From contig QHVB01000024.1 in assembly GCA_003222195.1 (NCBI GenBank), positions 62,001 through 126,000 on the forward strand: a stretch of DNA of 64,000 nucleotides, written 5' to 3'. The DNA is from Gemmatimonadota bacterium (GTDB lineage Bacteria; Gemmatimonadota; Gemmatimonadetes; Gemmatimonadales; GWC2-71-9). A model generated the notes under the pieces. That model saw only the letters and a list, made by a program, of their open reading frames with translations, was not told the origin of the DNA and made no database searches. This document shows positions 40,830-50,249 of the stretch, one piece after another. Positions within the stretch are counted from its first letter, which is position 1, and each line of letters opens with the position of its first letter. Both the position numbers and the translations under genes were made by a program.

Positions 40830-42170
40830 TCACAACGACTTCAAGAACTCGATGATTGCGTCCTGCTCGCTGGGCGGCAATTGCCTGAAGCGGCGCGCTT
40901 CCGCATGGGCCTCGCCGCCGTGGCGCAAGATCGCGTCGCGGAAGGTACGGGAAGCCGCGTCATGCATCAATCGCGGACGCAGGCGCACGCCCCATAGGGG
41001 AGCGGTCCGGATCTTGTTGCGACCGCGTGCGACGCTGTCCAGCACGAACTCCTTCCACAGAATCTCATAGACCCTGCGGCCGTAGTGCTCCGACATCGCG
41101 ATCGCGATCCCGTCCCCCGTCCCGACGTCGTGCAGCAGGAAGTCTCCGAACGGATGAAACACCTTGTCGCCGAGTGCGGGTGGAATCGTGAACGTGCCGC
41201 CGTTGATCACCGTGCCGGCCGGGGCCGTCGTCAGGGTGGCGACGTGGCACAACGCGCATCCGATGCTGTCGAATAGCGCGGATCCTCTCACGGCCTTCTG
41301 GGTCGCCGCAAGCTCCCGGTCGCGCGCGGGGGCCTTGCTAGCTCGCATGAAGCGCGCGAAGCGATCGATGTCCTCGAGCCCCGTCGAGTCGGGCGTAGAG
41401 TTGGGCTCGCCGGCCGTGTTGCACAGATCCGTCACCTCCGTGGGAAAGAGCCGGCTAGTGATCCCCATCTCGTTCAAGTAGGCGTCGCCGGCGAACGACA
41501 GGAGGCTGGCGTGCTGATCTTTCCAGCCGAACCGCCCGACGCCCGACTGCCCGGGAGCTTCCACGATCGGGACGCGCAGCGCCTGTCCGTGGATCCGGCC
41601 GCGCGTGGCCCGGCGCTGTTCCCGCGCGAGGCCGATCAGCGTCTCGTCGGCGACGGTTTCCACCAGGCCGTCACCCAGCAGATTGAGGGCGAGCCGCGTC
41701 GTGCGAATGGTCTCCGTGTCCGGTACCCGCTCTTGAATCTCCGAGTCGGGGAACTCGGCATTCGGGCAGATGGCGCGGTCGTTGACGTGCGTGCGTCCCG
41801 AGATCACGACCTGCCCGCGCGCAATCGGGATGTCCGCATTGCGAAACTGTCCCTCGGGACCGAGGTGGCCCACGCGCAATTCCGTGATCTGGCTCGGGCC
41901 GCCGGAGGTGGGGTTCTGGTGGCACTCGCGGCAGGACTGGGCGTTGTAGAGCGGGCCCAACCCGTCGCCGATCTCCTCGACTTCGTCGAAGGTCGTCTGA
42001 TCGGCCTCATGGGTCGAGTCATCGACGACGCCGTTGCTCTTGTTGTCGAAGGCGCTGGGCGCCTCTGACGCGGATGGGCCGGGGACCGGCGGATGAAACG
42101 GCTGAGAAGGCACGGTGACGCTACACGCTGCCAGGGTAAGCGCCGCTGCTGCGAGCGAGAGATTAGCCAT
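40830..42170 (-). CDS. Di-heme oxidoreductase (DHOR) family lipoprotein
   Basis: 446 aa; ATG at 42170 gives lipobox LTLAAC. Two heme-c sites: CRECH near residue 85 and CALCH near residue 300; the family (putative peroxidase/thiol oxidoreductase) is normally di-heme. Membrane-anchored periplasmic electron transfer or peroxidase activity is expected; substrate unknown. Monocistronic; the 5' region 42171-42376 shows no other feature. Confidence 0.85.
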   Translation of the reverse strand: MANLSLAAAALTLAACSVTVPSQPFHPPVPGPSASEAPSAFDNKSNGVVDDSTHEADQTTFDEVEEIGDGLGPLYNAQSCRECHQNPTSGGPSQITELRVGHLGPEGQFRNADIPIARGQVVISGRTHVNDRAICPNAEFPDSEIQERVPDTETIRTTRLALNLLGDGLVETVADETLIGLAREQRRATRGRIHGQALRVPIVEAPGQSGVGRFGWKDQHASLLSFAGDAYLNEMGITSRLFPTEVTDLCNTAGEPNSTPDSTGLEDIDRFARFMRASKAPARDRELAATQKAVRGSALFDSIGCALCHVATLTTAPAGTVINGGTFTIPPALGDKVFHPFGDFLLHDVGTGDGIAIAMSEHYGRRVYEILWKEFVLDSVARGRNKIRTAPLWGVRLRPRLMHDAASRTFRDAILRHGGEAHAEARRFRQLPPSEQDAIIEFLKSL

Positions 42171-42376
42171 CACGGCCTCGGTCAATGGTGGGGTGATGCA
42201 GGTTGCCCGAGAGCGAGTAACAGTGCTGTGAGTGACGTCACTTGCACGTGGGCGAAATGCCAAATCAATCTACCAGGAACCCTTCAGGCGATGCGCTACG
42301 TGCTGATGCGAGTCAGGGACACGGCGTTAGGCGCGTCGGAGCCCCCGGATCACAGCTTGGAACGGCCGCGGAGGAA

Positions 42377-42405
42377 GCGCGATGGGACCGAACATCCCAT
42401 CGCGC
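42377..42405 (-). terminator. Terminator hairpin downstream of the tRNA pair
   Basis: Perfect 11-bp stem GCGCGATGGGA / TCCCATCGCGC with a 7-base loop. On the minus strand it comes 7 bases after the tRNA-Gln 3' end and is followed by TTCCT, a weak U tract. It may also form part of the divergent region upstream of the di-heme gene. Confidence 0.65.
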
Positions 42406-42412
42406 GTTGCAT

Positions 42413-42484
42413 TGCCCCTCCTGGGATCGAACCAGGACTCTCCTGATCCAGAGTCAGGCGTGTTGCCAGTTACACCAAGGGGCA
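42413..42484 (-). tRNA. tRNA-Gln (CTG anticodon)
   Basis: 72 bases folding into a full cloverleaf: acceptor TGCCCCT / AGGGGCA, anticodon stem CCTGA / TCAGG with loop CTCTGGA (anticodon CTG), T-arm CCTGG TTCGATC CCAGG. CCA is not encoded. It lies 7 bases after tRNA-Ala, so the two form one transcript. Its 3' half is duplicated at 20075. Confidence 0.95.
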
Positions 42485-42491
42485 GCGATTA

Positions 42492-42564
42492 TGGAGCTGA
42501 GGGGGCTCGAACCCCTGACCTCCTGGGTGCGATCCAGGCGCTCTCCCAGCTGAGCTACAGCCCC
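42492..42564 (-). tRNA. tRNA-Ala (CGC anticodon)
   Basis: 73 bases with acceptor GGGGCTG / CAGCTCC including the G3-U70 alanine identity pair, anticodon stem CCTGG / CCAGG with loop ATCGCAC (anticodon CGC), and T-arm AGGGG TTCGAAC CCCCT. CCA is not encoded. First gene of the tRNA pair. Confidence 0.96.
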
Positions 42565-42618
42565 GCGAGGGCCCGGAACATAACCTCTCGCTCTTTATTC
42601 TCCAAGCAACACGACCCA

Positions 42619-43869
42619 GTGCGCAAGTCTCTCCAAACCGCTCGTGTCGGGCTCGTCGTCCTCACGCTCATCAATCTTTTCAACTACCTCGATCGCTGGA
42701 TCGTCGCGGCGCTCGCCGAGAGCATGAAACACTCCGAGCTCCGCCTCTCCGATACGCAGCTGGGCGCGTTGATGACCGGGTTCTTGATCGTATACACGCT
42801 CACCGCGCCGCTGTTTGGGTTGCTGGGCGATACACGGTCACGCAATCGCTTGCTCGCCGTGGGCGTCGCCATCTGGAGCCTCGCCACTGCGCTGGCGGGA
42901 CTCGCGCGCAGCTATGCCGGACTGTTCGCGGCGCGCGCGGCCGTCGGGATCGGAGAGGCGGCGTACGGTACCATCTCACCCGCGCTCCTCGCGGACTACT
43001 TCCCGCGCCAGCAGCGCGGGCGCGTGTTCGCCGTGTTCTTTGCCGCCATCCCGATCGGCTCCGCCCTCGGCTACATCGTCGGCGGGCTGGTCGACCGCTA
43101 CTTCGGGTGGCGTCAGGCGTTCTTCGTCGCCGGCGTGCCAGGCCTCGTGCTGGCGGCCTTCGCGTGGCAACTCTACGACCCGCCGCGCGGCGTTCAGGAC
43201 GCCCCCCCCGCCCCCCCCGCCCCCCCCGGTGAACCGGCGGGCAACCCGCGCGGGGCATATCGGATCCTGCTCCGCAACCGGCCCTATCTGCTCACCGTCC
43301 TGGGTTACGCGGCCTACACATTCGCGATCGGTGCGCTGGCATTCTGGACCCCGACGTTCCTGGAGCGCGTGCGCGGCATCCCCAAGGCCCACGCGACCGT
43401 GCAGTTCGGCGCGATCGTGGTCGTCACCGGATTTCTCGGGACCTATCTGGGCGGCTGGCTTGGCGACCGCCTGTTGCGCGTCACGCATCACGCGTACTGG
43501 TGGCTCTCCGGTATCACCACGTTGCTCGCGGCGCCACTCACATTGCTGGCGTTGGCCGCGCCGCAGCCGCCGCTGTACTGGGCCGGCATCATCGGCGCCG
43601 AGCTGTGCCTATTCGCCTCCACCGGACCGATCAACTCCGCCATCGTGAACGTGGTGTCGCCGCACATGCGCGCCACGGCGGTCGCCGTCAGCATCTTCAC
43701 CATTCACATCCTCGGCGATGTGCCGTCCCCGTCGCTGGTAGGGATTATCTCGGATGCGCGCTCGCTGGGCGAGGCCGTCCTGATCATTCCGGTGGCCGTG
43801 CTGCTGAGCGGGGTAATCTGGACCTACGCGGCTACTCGGCCGGCCGCTCCAGCGGCCCATCCTTGTTAG
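42619..43869 (+). CDS. MFS transporter (spinster-like)
   Basis: 416 aa, GTG start chosen because the frame upstream runs through the tRNA genes. Twelve membrane helices are predictable; the MFS loop motif appears as GLLGDTRSRNRLLAVG and NYLDRW sits in helix 1, as in spinster/hexuronate-type carriers. A loop near the centre carries an (APP)3 linker encoded by three GC8 repeats. Substrate unknown; neighbouring rnz is 11 bases downstream. Confidence 0.85.
   Translation: MRKSLQTARVGLVVLTLINLFNYLDRWIVAALAESMKHSELRLSDTQLGALMTGFLIVYTLTAPLFGLLGDTRSRNRLLAVGVAIWSLATALAGLARSYAGLFAARAAVGIGEAAYGTISPALLADYFPRQQRGRVFAVFFAAIPIGSALGYIVGGLVDRYFGWRQAFFVAGVPGLVLAAFAWQLYDPPRGVQDAPPAPPAPPGEPAGNPRGAYRILLRNRPYLLTVLGYAAYTFAIGALAFWTPTFLERVRGIPKAHATVQFGAIVVVTGFLGTYLGGWLGDRLLRVTHHAYWWLSGITTLLAAPLTLLALAAPQPPLYWAGIIGAELCLFASTGPINSAIVNVVSPHMRATAVAVSIFTIHILGDVPSPSLVGIISDARSLGEAVLIIPVAVLLSGVIWTYAATRPAAPAAHPC
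43201..43227 (+). repeat. Three 9-bp GCCCCCCCC repeats inside the MFS gene
   Basis: Three perfect in-frame copies of G followed by eight C encode Ala-Pro-Pro three times in a cytoplasmic loop. Slippage of one C would frameshift the gene, gain or loss of a whole unit would not. Confidence 0.9.
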
Positions 43870-43880
43870 ATTCGCTCCCC

Positions 43881-44810
43881 ATGCTCACCGTGACATTCCT
43901 TGGGACCTCGGCCGCCCGGCCCACCGTCGAGCGCAACGTCTCCGGCCTCGCCATTCATCGCGAGGGCGAGACGCTGCTCTTCGAGTGTGGTGAAGGCACC
44001 CAGCGCCAGATGATGCGCTACGGGGTGAGCTTTGCGCTGTCGGAAATCTTCTTCACCCACTTTCACGCCGATCATTTTCTCGGTGTCATCGGATTGATCA
44101 GGACGCTCGGCCTGCAGGGGCGGCCGGAGCCGCTGTTTTTGTATGGCCCCAAAGGAGCGAAGAAGGTATTGAGCACCGCGATGCAGCTCGGCGTCGAGCG
44201 GGTCCCATTCCCCATCGAAGTCACCGAAGTGAAGGCCGGCGATACTTTGAAAAGCGCAGCGGCGAGGGATGGCTACGACATCCATGCATTCCCCACTGAG
44301 CATGGCGGCGGTCCCTCAATCGGCTACGTCCTAAAAGAGCATGAGCGTCGCGGCCGGTTTGACGTCGAGAAGGCACGTGCGCTCGGGATTCCTGAGGGCC
44401 CCCTGTGGGGCAAGCTCACGAAAGGCGAAGCGGTGCACCTGTCCAACGGTCAGACGGTCCGACCGAGCGACGTCATCGGTCCAGCACGTCCGGGACGGTT
44501 AGTAGCGTTCACCGGTGACACCCGGCCGTGCGCGGCCACGGTGGACGCGGCACAAGGCGCGGACCTCTTGATTCATGAGGCAACGTTCGGCGAAGAGGAG
44601 CGGGAACGCGCGCGCGACACCGGGCATTCGACGGCGAAAGAAGCGGCGCAGATCGCGCTCGCGTCAAAAGCGAAACGCCTGCTGCTGTCGCACGTTTCAG
44701 CGCGCTACTCGATCAGTGCCGATGAATTGGCCAAGGAAGCTCGCGAAGTATTTCCCAACGCGAGTGTCGCCAAAGACGGTATGGAGGTCGACGTTCCATT
44801 TGCCGAGTGA
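43881..44810 (+). CDS. rnz: Ribonuclease Z
   Basis: 309-aa metallo-beta-lactamase-fold tRNA 3' endonuclease. Motif II THFHADHFLG, FTGDTRPC, LIHEATFGEE and LLLSHVSARY give the full zinc site, and the length is normal for the bacterial short form. It would remove 3' trailers of tRNAs such as the two nearby, which lack encoded CCA. ATG at 43881, 11 bases after the MFS gene. Confidence 0.95.
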   Translation: MLTVTFLGTSAARPTVERNVSGLAIHREGETLLFECGEGTQRQMMRYGVSFALSEIFFTHFHADHFLGVIGLIRTLGLQGRPEPLFLYGPKGAKKVLSTAMQLGVERVPFPIEVTEVKAGDTLKSAAARDGYDIHAFPTEHGGGPSIGYVLKEHERRGRFDVEKARALGIPEGPLWGKLTKGEAVHLSNGQTVRPSDVIGPARPGRLVAFTGDTRPCAATVDAAQGADLLIHEATFGEEERERARDTGHSTAKEAAQIALASKAKRLLLSHVSARYSISADELAKEAREVFPNASVAKDGMEVDVPFAE

Positions 44811-44956
44811 ACCAGCAGCCGTGACTGCGTAGAAAACAGTCGGGTCGTCAGCGTAGCAGCAAGGCGCAGAACGACTTCCTGTGGCAGGCGGGGTTGACAC
44901 TGAGGATGTAACGCATCACCACGGCCCATGAGGCGGGCGATTATATTCCCCGCCCC

Positions 44957-45400
44957 ATGGGACCGGTGTCATTCACCTACTCAGCCAGAGTACCAGCTCC
45001 AATCGACAAGGTGTTCGCCCTCATTTCCGATCCCATGCGAATGCCGGAGTGGCTGCCGCGCTGCGTGGCGGTCAAGGCGACGACGAACGACAGAGTGGGT
45101 AAGGGAGCGCGCTACAAGGTCACGTTCCAGCGCGATACCAACCGTCACGAGTCGGTCATCGAAATCATCGATTTCGCTCCGCCACACACGTTCGGCTGGG
45201 TCGAGATTTACCATCGTGCGGGCTCGAAGACATTCTTTGCTCTGGGCTGGGAGGGCGGGTCCACCAAGGTCTCGCTGAAACACATCTGGCACCCAACGGG
45301 CTTTCGGTCCTGGCTCAACGGCCAGTTCTATCGGCGGCGCAATGCGCATCGGATGTTCGAGGGGCTGATCAACAATCTCCGAAACGCGTTGACTCGGTAA
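44957..45400 (+). CDS. SRPBCC (START/polyketide cyclase-like) family protein
   Basis: 147 aa with the helix-grip fold pattern: VSFTYSARVPAPIDKVFALISDPMR-type start (positions 5-30), VEIIDF-like central strands and a long C-terminal helix. These bind hydrophobic ligands; no specific role can be given. It ends one base before the convergent mlaD stop. The 146 bases upstream hold no other feature. Confidence 0.7.
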   Translation: MGPVSFTYSARVPAPIDKVFALISDPMRMPEWLPRCVAVKATTNDRVGKGARYKVTFQRDTNRHESVIEIIDFAPPHTFGWVEIYHRAGSKTFFALGWEGGSTKVSLKHIWHPTGFRSWLNGQFYRRRNAHRMFEGLINNLRNALTR

Positions 45401-46291
45401 CTAGAAGAGTCGAACCCTGATGAGCCCCGGCTTCACGTACTTGTCCGGGTGCTCCTTGAGGTCGGTCAGCAACGCGGTCAGTGATACCGAGAGCTCGTGC
45501 AGGTCGTGATACATCATCGTGTCAGACGCCATTTTCCCCAACGTCCCTTGGCCCCGATTCATGCGGCTCAGCAGCGTATCCAGGGCTGAGGTGGTGTGCC
45601 CGAGGTGATCCGTCAAGCGCGCGAGATTCTTCGAGATCGAGTCGATATTCGCGCCCGTCCCTGATCCTAGCATCGAGTCCACGCGCTCCATCACGCGCTC
45701 GGTCGCCTGCAGTGTGCGCGTCGTCTGCTTGATGAACGGGCCTTCGGGCGCGTTGGCGAGTGTAGTCATCGCCCGCTGGGTGACGACCAGTGTGTTGTGG
45801 ATGTCTTCGCCCAATCGATCCGAGACGATGTTCGCCGCATTCTCCATCAGCTCGTTCGCGCGGTTCGCGACGCCCTGCGCTACGTCGGTGATGTCGGGCG
45901 AATTGGATCCGGTGATCACGCGACCACGCGCCAGCATCTCCTCGCGCGAGCCCGGGTTGTAATCGATGAACTTGGCGCCGAACAGATCCAGCGCCGCGAC
46001 CGCGGCGCTGGCGTCGATGTGGGGCGCCACATCCTTCGTCAGCTCGAGCGTCACGCGCACGCTCTTGACGCGCTCCAGCGCCACGCGCGCCACCCTGCCC
46101 TTCTTCACGCCGGAGACCAGGACGGGATCGCCCTGCTTCAGGCCGGCGACGCTCTGGAACATCACGTCCACGGAGATCCCGCCGGCGCGCAGCGACCGCC
46201 CCGTCAGGTAGAACATCCCGACGAGGAAGACGGCGACTCCGATCAGCACGATCGCGCCGACTCCGACTTCCTGCTTGTACGTGAGGTCCAT
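45401..46291 (-). CDS. mlaD: MCE-domain lipid transport protein MlaD
   Basis: 296 aa: one N-terminal membrane helix (VGVGAIVLIGVAVFLVGMFYL), an MCE domain (GISVDVMFQSVAGLKQGDPV, VSGVKKGRV) and a long helical tail. Periplasmic subunit of the Mla phospholipid transporter. The stop of mlaF and this start overlap by 1 base. MlaB and MlaC are not in the window. Confidence 0.9.
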   Translation of the reverse strand: MDLTYKQEVGVGAIVLIGVAVFLVGMFYLTGRSLRAGGISVDVMFQSVAGLKQGDPVLVSGVKKGRVARVALERVKSVRVTLELTKDVAPHIDASAAVAALDLFGAKFIDYNPGSREEMLARGRVITGSNSPDITDVAQGVANRANELMENAANIVSDRLGEDIHNTLVVTQRAMTTLANAPEGPFIKQTTRTLQATERVMERVDSMLGSGTGANIDSISKNLARLTDHLGHTTSALDTLLSRMNRGQGTLGKMASDTMMYHDLHELSVSLTALLTDLKEHPDKYVKPGLIRVRLF

Positions 46292-47085
46292 TATCGCCCG
46301 CCTATTCGCCTTTCCTTTGTCGGAACCTCATTCGCCTGGATCACAGCCATCTCGAGGTCCCGCTCCAGGAACTGTTGCACGACCGGGTCTTGGGACGCGA
46401 TAATCTCCTCAGCGGTGCCGACGGCCCGGATCTTCGCCTGCGCGAGCAGCGCGATCCGATCGGCGACGCGAAACGCCCCACGCACGTCGTGCGTGACGAC
46501 AACGCTTGTCACGCCGATCTCCTGCTGGAGCCGCTCGACCAGGGAATCGATCACGTCGGCGTTCACCGGATCGAGTCCCGACGTCGGCTCGTCGTACAGC
46601 AAATATGTCGGCTTGCCCGCGATCGCACGGGAGATGCCCACGCGCTTCCGCATGCCGCCGGAGAGCTCCGACGGGAATTTGCGGCTCACGTCCTCGCTCA
46701 GGTTCACGAGCCGCAGACACTCCTTCACGCGCTGAATGCAGTAGTCCTTGTCGGCATACAGCTTCTCATCGGTGATGCCCAGACGAATGTTCTCGAAGAC
46801 ATCCATCGAGTCGAAGAGCGCGCCGTTCTGAAAGACGTAGCCGATACGGCTGCGCAGCGCCGCCAGCTGCTTGCGGCCGAGCAGAGGCACCTGCTGTCCG
46901 TCCACCCAGACCTCGCCCGAATCGGGCTTGATCAAGCCGATGATGTGCTTGAGCAGCACGCTCTTGCCGACGCCCGAGGGACCGAGCAGCGCGACCGTCT
47001 CACCCTCGGCCACGAAGAAATCCACTCCGTCGAGGACGACGTTGTCCACGAATCGCTTGGAGACCTTCTTGAGCTCGATGCTCAT
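46291..47085 (-). CDS. mlaF: Mla ABC transporter ATPase
   Basis: 264 aa: Walker A LLGPSGVGKSVLLKH, Q-loop VFQNGALFDS, signature ELSGGMRKRVGISRA, Walker B YLLYDEPTSGLDP, VVTHD. Start at 47085 overlaps the mlaE stop by ATGA. It powers phospholipid movement between inner and outer membrane with MlaE and MlaD. Confidence 0.95.
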   Translation of the reverse strand: MSIELKKVSKRFVDNVVLDGVDFFVAEGETVALLGPSGVGKSVLLKHIIGLIKPDSGEVWVDGQQVPLLGRKQLAALRSRIGYVFQNGALFDSMDVFENIRLGITDEKLYADKDYCIQRVKECLRLVNLSEDVSRKFPSELSGGMRKRVGISRAIAGKPTYLLYDEPTSGLDPVNADVIDSLVERLQQEIGVTSVVVTHDVRGAFRVADRIALLAQAKIRAVGTAEEIIASQDPVVQQFLERDLEMAVIQANEVPTKERRIGGR

Positions 47086-47882
47086 TTCGCGGTCCCCAGG
47101 ATGATCTTCGTGAGAATCGTATCGAGCATCAGCACGGTCACCGACGACGCCACCACGGCCTGCGTCGTCGCCCGCCCCACCCCCTCGGCGCCCTGCTGCG
47201 TGTTGAAGCCGATGTAGCAAGGAATGATCGTGACGGCTCCGGCGAAGGCGTAGGACTTGATCAGGGAATACCACAGGTCCAGCGGCCTGAAGAAGTAACG
47301 GGCGCCGAACTCGAAGTCCGCGTAGGTCAGGCCGAGCGAGGACTTGGCGGTGATGAATCCCACCACGATGCCGAAGCCGTTCGCCAGCATCACCAGCGCG
47401 GGGATCGCGATCACCCCCGCCAGGATCCGCGGCAGGAGCAGGTGCGTAACGGGCGAGCGGCCCAGGCTCTCCAGGGCGTCGATCTGTTCAGTCACCCGCA
47501 TGCTGCCCAGCTCAGCGGCGTAGCGCGCTCCGATCCGGCCCGCCAGGATCAGGCCTGTGAGCACGGGGCCCAGCTCCAGAATCATCGATTCCGAGATGAT
47601 GCCGCCCGCTACATAGAGGGGGAGCTGGCCGGTGAACTGGTAGCCGGCCTGAAGACTTGTTACGGCCCCGGCGAACCCCGCGACCAGCAACACGATAAAC
47701 GCGCTGCCATACCCGACCGTGATCGTCAGGTCCAACGTGCGGGGGACCCAGACGCGCCATTCGAGAATGCCCCGGACGAGGTCCAGGAGCATAAAAAAGA
47801 AGCGCCCCGCGTGGCTGGCGCTGCGCAAGGACCACCGCCCGACATATCGCCGCAGGTCGAGGGCGGCGGTGAATGCTCTCAT
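47082..47882 (-). CDS. mlaE: Mla ABC transporter permease
   Basis: 266 aa with five to six membrane helices and the MlaE/YrbE signature ELGPVLTGLILAGRIGARYAAELG. First gene of the mlaE-mlaF-mlaD operon, divergent from mutY with only 21 bases between start codons. Confidence 0.94.
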   Translation of the reverse strand: MRAFTAALDLRRYVGRWSLRSASHAGRFFFMLLDLVRGILEWRVWVPRTLDLTITVGYGSAFIVLLVAGFAGAVTSLQAGYQFTGQLPLYVAGGIISESMILELGPVLTGLILAGRIGARYAAELGSMRVTEQIDALESLGRSPVTHLLLPRILAGVIAIPALVMLANGFGIVVGFITAKSSLGLTYADFEFGARYFFRPLDLWYSLIKSYAFAGAVTIIPCYIGFNTQQGAEGVGRATTQAVVASSVTVLMLDTILTKIILGTAK

Positions 47883-47903
47883 GGACCTGTATCTTGTGTG
47901 GCT

Positions 47904-48548
47904 ATGAGCTTCACGCGCAAGCTGTTAGCCTGGTACAAGCGCAACGCACGCGTCCTTCCGTGGCGCGAAACGCGTAATCCCTATGCCATCCTCGTGTCGG
48001 AGTTCATGCTGCAGCAGACACAGGTGAGCAGGGTGTTGGACTACTATCCCCGGTTTTTGAAGCGCTTTCCGACGATCGCTTCGCTGGCACGCGCCCGACC
48101 CAAGGCGGTAATGGAAGCTTGGGATGGCTTGGGTTATTACGCGCGTGCTCGCAATCTCCACAAGCTGGCTCGCGAGGTGAGCGGTCAACATGACGGGGTC
48201 CTGCCCGACAGTCCCGAGGACTTAAGGACACTACCGGGTGTCGGGCAGTACACAGCCGGAGCGGTCGCGTGCTTCGCGTATGAGAAAGGCGTGCCGACGG
48301 TTGACACGAACGTCAGGCGAGTGCTCGAGCGCGTGTTCGCGCCGCGGGACGTCTGGGAGCTCGCAGCGAACCTGGTGCCGAAGAACGGCAAGCGCGCCTG
48401 GCGATTCAATCAGGCGCTGATGGAGCTCGGCGCATTGGTCTGCACCGCCAGAAAGCCGAAATGCCCCGAATGCCCGGTCAGGAATGATTGTTTAGCAGTT
48501 CGCTCAGGGGAGCGAACTCGTAGCCCGCGTGCCGCCCGTCCTCAATAA
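47904..48548 (+). CDS. mutY: A/G-specific adenine glycosylase, short form lacking the MutT-like domain
   Basis: 214-aa HhH-GPD glycosylase. Catalytic Glu in MLQQTQV context, helix-hairpin-helix LPGVGQYTAGAV, catalytic Asp in TVDTNVRRV, and an iron-sulfur loop C-x6-C-x2-C-x5-C (CTARKPKCPECPVRNDC). Removes adenine opposite 8-oxoguanine or G. The C-terminal 8-oxoG recognition domain of full MutY (about 350 aa) is absent. The last 71 bases overlap the convergent deacetylase gene. Confidence 0.88.
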   Translation: MSFTRKLLAWYKRNARVLPWRETRNPYAILVSEFMLQQTQVSRVLDYYPRFLKRFPTIASLARARPKAVMEAWDGLGYYARARNLHKLAREVSGQHDGVLPDSPEDLRTLPGVGQYTAGAVACFAYEKGVPTVDTNVRRVLERVFAPRDVWELAANLVPKNGKRAWRFNQALMELGALVCTARKPKCPECPVRNDCLAVRSGERTRSPRAARPQ

Positions 48549-49122
48549 TCCCCGGTAACGCGTGGGCCGTTTGCATGCGATCCCCTTCAGGGTCGTAGCC
48601 GTCGCCGTCATGTAAGAGCACAATCGCACCCGGCCTCAGTCGTTTGCGAACGCGTCGCCGAATTTCCTCCACGCCGGGTTTCGCCGTGTCGAACACGCCA
48701 AACGTCCACCCGAACACCGTATAGCCAAGCTCGCGCGCCGCCGTACGCAGATACGGACTCCGGTATCCGTGCGGCGCCCGAAAGGCCCGCGGCCGCTGCC
48801 CCGTCGCCCACTCGATCGCGTTATGTGCGACTTCGAGCTGATGGCGCAGCCGCGTTCGCCCGACAAGGTGGAGCTTCACATGATTGTGTGTGTGATTCCC
48901 CACCATGTGACCTTCGCCCACGACCCGCCGCGCCAGCTGCGGGAACCGCCGCACATGATCGCCCACCATGAAAAACGCCGCCGGCACGCGCTCCGCGGCG
49001 AGTGTGCCGAGGATCGCGTCCGTCGCCCGCTCGTTCGGACCGTCATCGAAAGTCAAATAGACGCGCCGCCGGCGTGGACCGCGCTCGATCGAGGGTCCGA
49101 AGATCAAATCGAGCCCCATCAT
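48478..49122 (-). CDS. Polysaccharide deacetylase (NodB/CE4)
   Basis: 214 aa. NodB motifs: VYLTFDDGPNE (catalytic Asp and metal Asp), GNHTHNH (metal His pair), FRAPHGYRSPY, and VLLHDG near the end. No signal peptide, though the start is a double ATG at 49122/49119 overlapping the GT4 stop. Last gene of the twelve-gene operon; likely de-N-acetylates an amino sugar on the operon product. Confidence 0.88.
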   Translation of the reverse strand: MMGLDLIFGPSIERGPRRRRVYLTFDDGPNERATDAILGTLAAERVPAAFFMVGDHVRRFPQLARRVVGEGHMVGNHTHNHVKLHLVGRTRLRHQLEVAHNAIEWATGQRPRAFRAPHGYRSPYLRTAARELGYTVFGWTFGVFDTAKPGVEEIRRRVRKRLRPGAIVLLHDGDGYDPEGDRMQTAHALPGIIEDGRHAGYEFAPLSELLNNHS

Positions 49123-50249
49123 CCGGTCACCCGCCTGTACACCGCAAGCACGCGTTGCGCGACCGCGGGCCACGCGTGGCGCTCGGCGACCTTGCGGCCC
49201 TCGGACATCATCACGTCGCGCCGCGCGGTATCGTCGATCAAGGCGTTCACGGCGTCGCCCCATGCGGCCGGATCGCCGGGTGGGGCGAAGACGGCTTGCG
49301 CCTGGCCGGCGAGATCGCGGAACGCAGGAATATCCGAGACCACGAGCGGTGTGCCGCACGCCATGGCCTCGAGCAGCGTCACGCCAAACGACGCGCGTGT
49401 GGTCGGGCACAGATAGAGATCAGAACTGCGATAGTACGCGGGCCGATCGCCATTCGCATAGCCGGCGAAGTGCACGGACGGCCCGAGCCGCAGGCGGCGC
49501 GCGGCGCGCTCGAGCCGCGAGCGCCACGGTCCATCGCCCACCACGGTCAAACGGGCAGCGGGATGCCGCTCCAGAATGCGCGGCATCGCCGCGAGCACCG
49601 TGCCGAGGTCGTTGCGCGGCTCGATCCGTCCCAGCCAGAGAAGCTTCGGCGCGCGCCGCTCCGATCGTCCCCGGCTTTCCCCTGCCGCCAGGCCGGGACG
49701 GAAGAACGTCGTGTCCACGCCGTTGGGGATGATCTCCCAGCGGGCCGTGAGGTAGCGTGACATCGCGTCGCGCGCGACGTTGCTGACGGCGATGGTCGCG
49801 GCGTGGCGATCGAGCATACGCTGCAACGGTTTCCGCAAGATGCGGAGGCCGACCGAGCGCGGGAACCACGTGTGGAACGTGGCGACCACGGGAATCCCGG
49901 CTCGCCACGCCGCCCGGGGAGCCACAATGCCGAGCGTGGGATTCAAACCGCCGTGGACGTGCACGATGTCAAATCGCTCGGCACGGAACAGTGCTTCCAG
50001 CTGGCTGGTGAGACGCCACCCGACGGTCACCCTCGCGACGCCGCCATTCGCGTAGATGACGAGACTCTGACCAACCCGCCGCACGTACGGCGGATCGACG
50101 TGGCCGTGCATGCGCATGTGCGAGGTCACGATCGTCGCCCGATGGCCCAGACGTTCCAGCTCGCCGGCGAGGTGGTGCACATGCTCGGGCACGCCGCCGA
50201 GCTGCGGATAGTAGTCCTCCGCGACCAGGGCGATGCGCAGCGGCGTCAT
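49119..50249 (-). CDS. Glycosyltransferase family 4 (GT-B)
   Basis: 376 aa. N-terminal acceptor domain with EDYYPQLGGVPEHV, then donor domain with LLWLGRIEPRNDLGTVL, SDLYLCPTTRASFGVTLLEAMACGTPLVVSD (E-x7-E region). Similar to phosphatidylinositol mannosyltransferase-type retaining enzymes. Next to two CDP-alcohol phosphatidyltransferases this supports transfer of a sugar to a lipid headgroup. ATGA overlaps on both sides. Confidence 0.9.
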   Translation of the reverse strand: MTPLRIALVAEDYYPQLGGVPEHVHHLAGELERLGHRATIVTSHMRMHGHVDPPYVRRVGQSLVIYANGGVARVTVGWRLTSQLEALFRAERFDIVHVHGGLNPTLGIVAPRAAWRAGIPVVATFHTWFPRSVGLRILRKPLQRMLDRHAATIAVSNVARDAMSRYLTARWEIIPNGVDTTFFRPGLAAGESRGRSERRAPKLLWLGRIEPRNDLGTVLAAMPRILERHPAARLTVVGDGPWRSRLERAARRLRLGPSVHFAGYANGDRPAYYRSSDLYLCPTTRASFGVTLLEAMACGTPLVVSDIPAFRDLAGQAQAVFAPPGDPAAWGDAVNALIDDTARRDVMMSEGRKVAERHAWPAVAQRVLAVYRRVTG

